Assembly: GCA_900321525.1 (NCBI GenBank)
Contig: ONWL01000111.1
Coordinates: 1 to 5,685, forward strand
Direction of reading: 5' to 3'
DNA length: 5,685 bases
From: an uncultured Eubacteriales bacterium
GTDB taxonomy: Bacteria; Bacillota; Clostridia; Lachnospirales; Lachnospiraceae
Below are positions 4,610-5,685 of the stretch, one piece after another. Each line of letters begins with the position of its first letter. Position 1 is the stretch's first letter. The position numbers and the translations under genes are program-made. The notes beneath the pieces are model-generated. The model ran no database searches, had not been told where the DNA came from, and saw nothing but the letters and a program-made list of their open reading frames with translations.

Positions 4610-5685
4610 TTATTCTTTCCATGATAACAGATCTTCTTCTGACAGGATGGGAATCCCCAGTTCTCTGGCTTTTTTATTTTTAGAGGAAGAGGATGTCACA
4701 TCATTGTTGATCAAATAATTGGTCTTACTGCTGACCGCACTGCTGACCTTTCCCCCTCGTTCTTCAATATAGGCTTTCATGGCATTCCGGTTGGGGAACT
4801 GTGTGACAGAACCGGTGATGACAAAGGTTTTTCCCGCATAGAGAAGGGCATCTTCTGTCTTTGTCTCTGCCTGCAGTTCTACTTCCTGAAGTAAGCGGTT
4901 TAGCATCTCCCGATTGTCTTCTTTCTGCCAGAACCCATGAAAACCGTCTGCCAGCACCGGTCCGACCCCGTCTACTTCCTGCAACTGTTCCGGCTGTGCC
5001 TCCATGAGACGCATATAGTCATTGTCAAATGCCTTGCACAACAGTTTGGCAGTGGCAGACCCAATCCCTGGAATTCCCAGACTGTAGATCAATCTGGCAA
5101 GTGTAGTCTGTCGGGACTTTTCCACAGAAGCGATCATATTTTCATAGGATTTTGCACCAAATCCCTCCATTTCCACAATCTGGTCCTGATAGCGGTCTAA
5201 ATGAAACAAATCACTATACGTATGAACGAAGCCTGCGTCAATAAGTTTTTCCATAGTGGCACCGGACAGCCCATCTATATTCATGGCATCCCGGCTGACA
5301 AACAATTCGAAACTCTTGATTTTCTTGGCCTGACAATCCGGATTGGTACAATACAAGGATTTTACTTCATTGACATTCCGAATCTCGGTTGTGCCTCCAC
5401 AGACCGGACAGACAGAGGGAATTTCCAAATGACCGCTTCTCGTGAGATTTTCCCCAATCTGGGGAATGATCATATTTGCCTTATATACGGTGATCTGATC
5501 CCCTACCCCCAGTTCCAGGGCTTCCATAATGGAAAGATTGTGGACGCTGGCACGGGTTACAGTGGTTCCTTCCAGTTCCACCGGATCAAACACCGCCACC
5601 GGGTTGATCAGTCCGGTTCTGGAAGGACTCCAGTGAATGGCACGCAGGGTAGTTTCGGCTGTCTCATCCTTCCATTTGAACGCCA
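4610..5685 (-). CDS. ligA: NAD-dependent DNA ligase LigA, C-terminal part (runs off right edge)
   Basis: LigA seals nicks during DNA replication and repair, using NAD as the adenylate donor. The C-terminal 357 residues are in the window; the frame is open to the right edge, and the GTG at 5599 is an internal valine, not a start. From the left of the fragment: OB-fold with SPSRTGLINPVAVFDPVELE (19-38) and TTVTRASVHN (40-49); a zinc finger with cysteines at 92 and 95 (CPVC) and 112 and 117 (CTNPDC); helix-hairpin-helix repeats, including FGAKSYENMIASVEKSR (175-191) and SLGIPGIGSATAKLL (201-215); and a C-terminal BRCT domain (about 280-357) starting AGKTFVITGS and ending at the TAA at 4612-4610. 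The adenylation domain with the KxDG lysine is outside the window. All visible domains look intact. metA follows on the same strand. Confidence 0.96.
   Translation of the reverse strand, partial: AFKWKDETAETTLRAIHWSPSRTGLINPVAVFDPVELEGTTVTRASVHNLSIMEALELGVGDQITVYKANMIIPQIGENLTRSGHLEIPSVCPVCGGTTEIRNVNEVKSLYCTNPDCQAKKIKSFELFVSRDAMNIDGLSGATMEKLIDAGFVHTYSDLFHLDRYQDQIVEMEGFGAKSYENMIASVEKSRQTTLARLIYSLGIPGIGSATAKLLCKAFDNDYMRLMEAQPEQLQEVDGVGPVLADGFHGFWQKEDNREMLNRLLQEVELQAETKTEDALLYAGKTFVITGSVTQFPNRNAMKAYIEERGGKVSSAVSSKTNYLINNDVTSSSSKNKKARELGIPILSEEDLLSWKE

Noticed and set aside
4227..4718. Plus-strand open frame across metA start, the palindromic element and the ligA end
   Set aside because: It spans two real minus-strand genes and an inverted-repeat element; the translation shows no recognisable domain.
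4610..5599. Treating ligA as a complete gene starting at 5599
   Set aside because: The codon at 5599 is an internal GTG inside the conserved INPVAVFDP segment, and the frame stays open with ligase-like sequence to the right edge.

Overview
The window looks like chromosomal DNA of a Gram-positive, low-to-mid GC Clostridia, most likely Lachnospiraceae. The gene repertoire (SpoVB-type flippase, bacterial PH-domain protein, a MetA with the acetyl-CoA-type glutamate, Firmicutes-type LigA), the AGGAG-type ribosome binding sites and the GGGAGC-TTTC-GCTCCC terminator all fit. This is inferred from the protein sequences by eye; no database was searched. No phage, CRISPR or rRNA/tRNA sequence is visible.

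Layout. Positions 1-208 (minus) hold the first 69 residues of an ornithine carbamoyltransferase that continues past the left edge. A 335-base AT-rich gap (209-543) separates it from a divergent plus-strand pair: a SpoVB/MurJ-like lipid-linked oligosaccharide flippase (544-2112) and a small bPH_2-domain protein (2274-2711). The gap holds a strong minus-strand promoter and two ARG-box-like palindromes for the carbamoyltransferase gene. A 20-bp perfect hairpin (2766-2809) works as a terminator in both directions between this pair and the convergent minus-strand genes. Those are, from right to left, ligA (NAD-dependent DNA ligase, C-terminal 357 residues, running off the right edge), metA (homoserine O-acyltransferase, predicted to use acetyl-CoA) and a NADAR/YbiA-family N-glycosidase. 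A possible 31-codon ORF overlaps the NADAR start by 4 bases.

Function. The genes are mostly housekeeping and do not form one pathway: arginine/citrulline metabolism, envelope or spore polysaccharide export, DNA ligation, methionine synthesis, and repair or clearance of ribosylated metabolites or ADP-ribosylated bases. The minus-strand trio may be partly co-transcribed.

The least expected part is non-coding. Almost the whole ligA-metA gap is filled by a nested palindromic element (about 4401-4603) with imperfect 13-bp terminal inverted repeats, resembling a MITE or other dispersed hairpin repeat. A related 24-base segment (20/24 identical) recurs in the carbamoyltransferase-flippase gap. A second shared motif, a 17-bp dyad containing TGTCCGAATC, lies upstream of both plus-strand genes.
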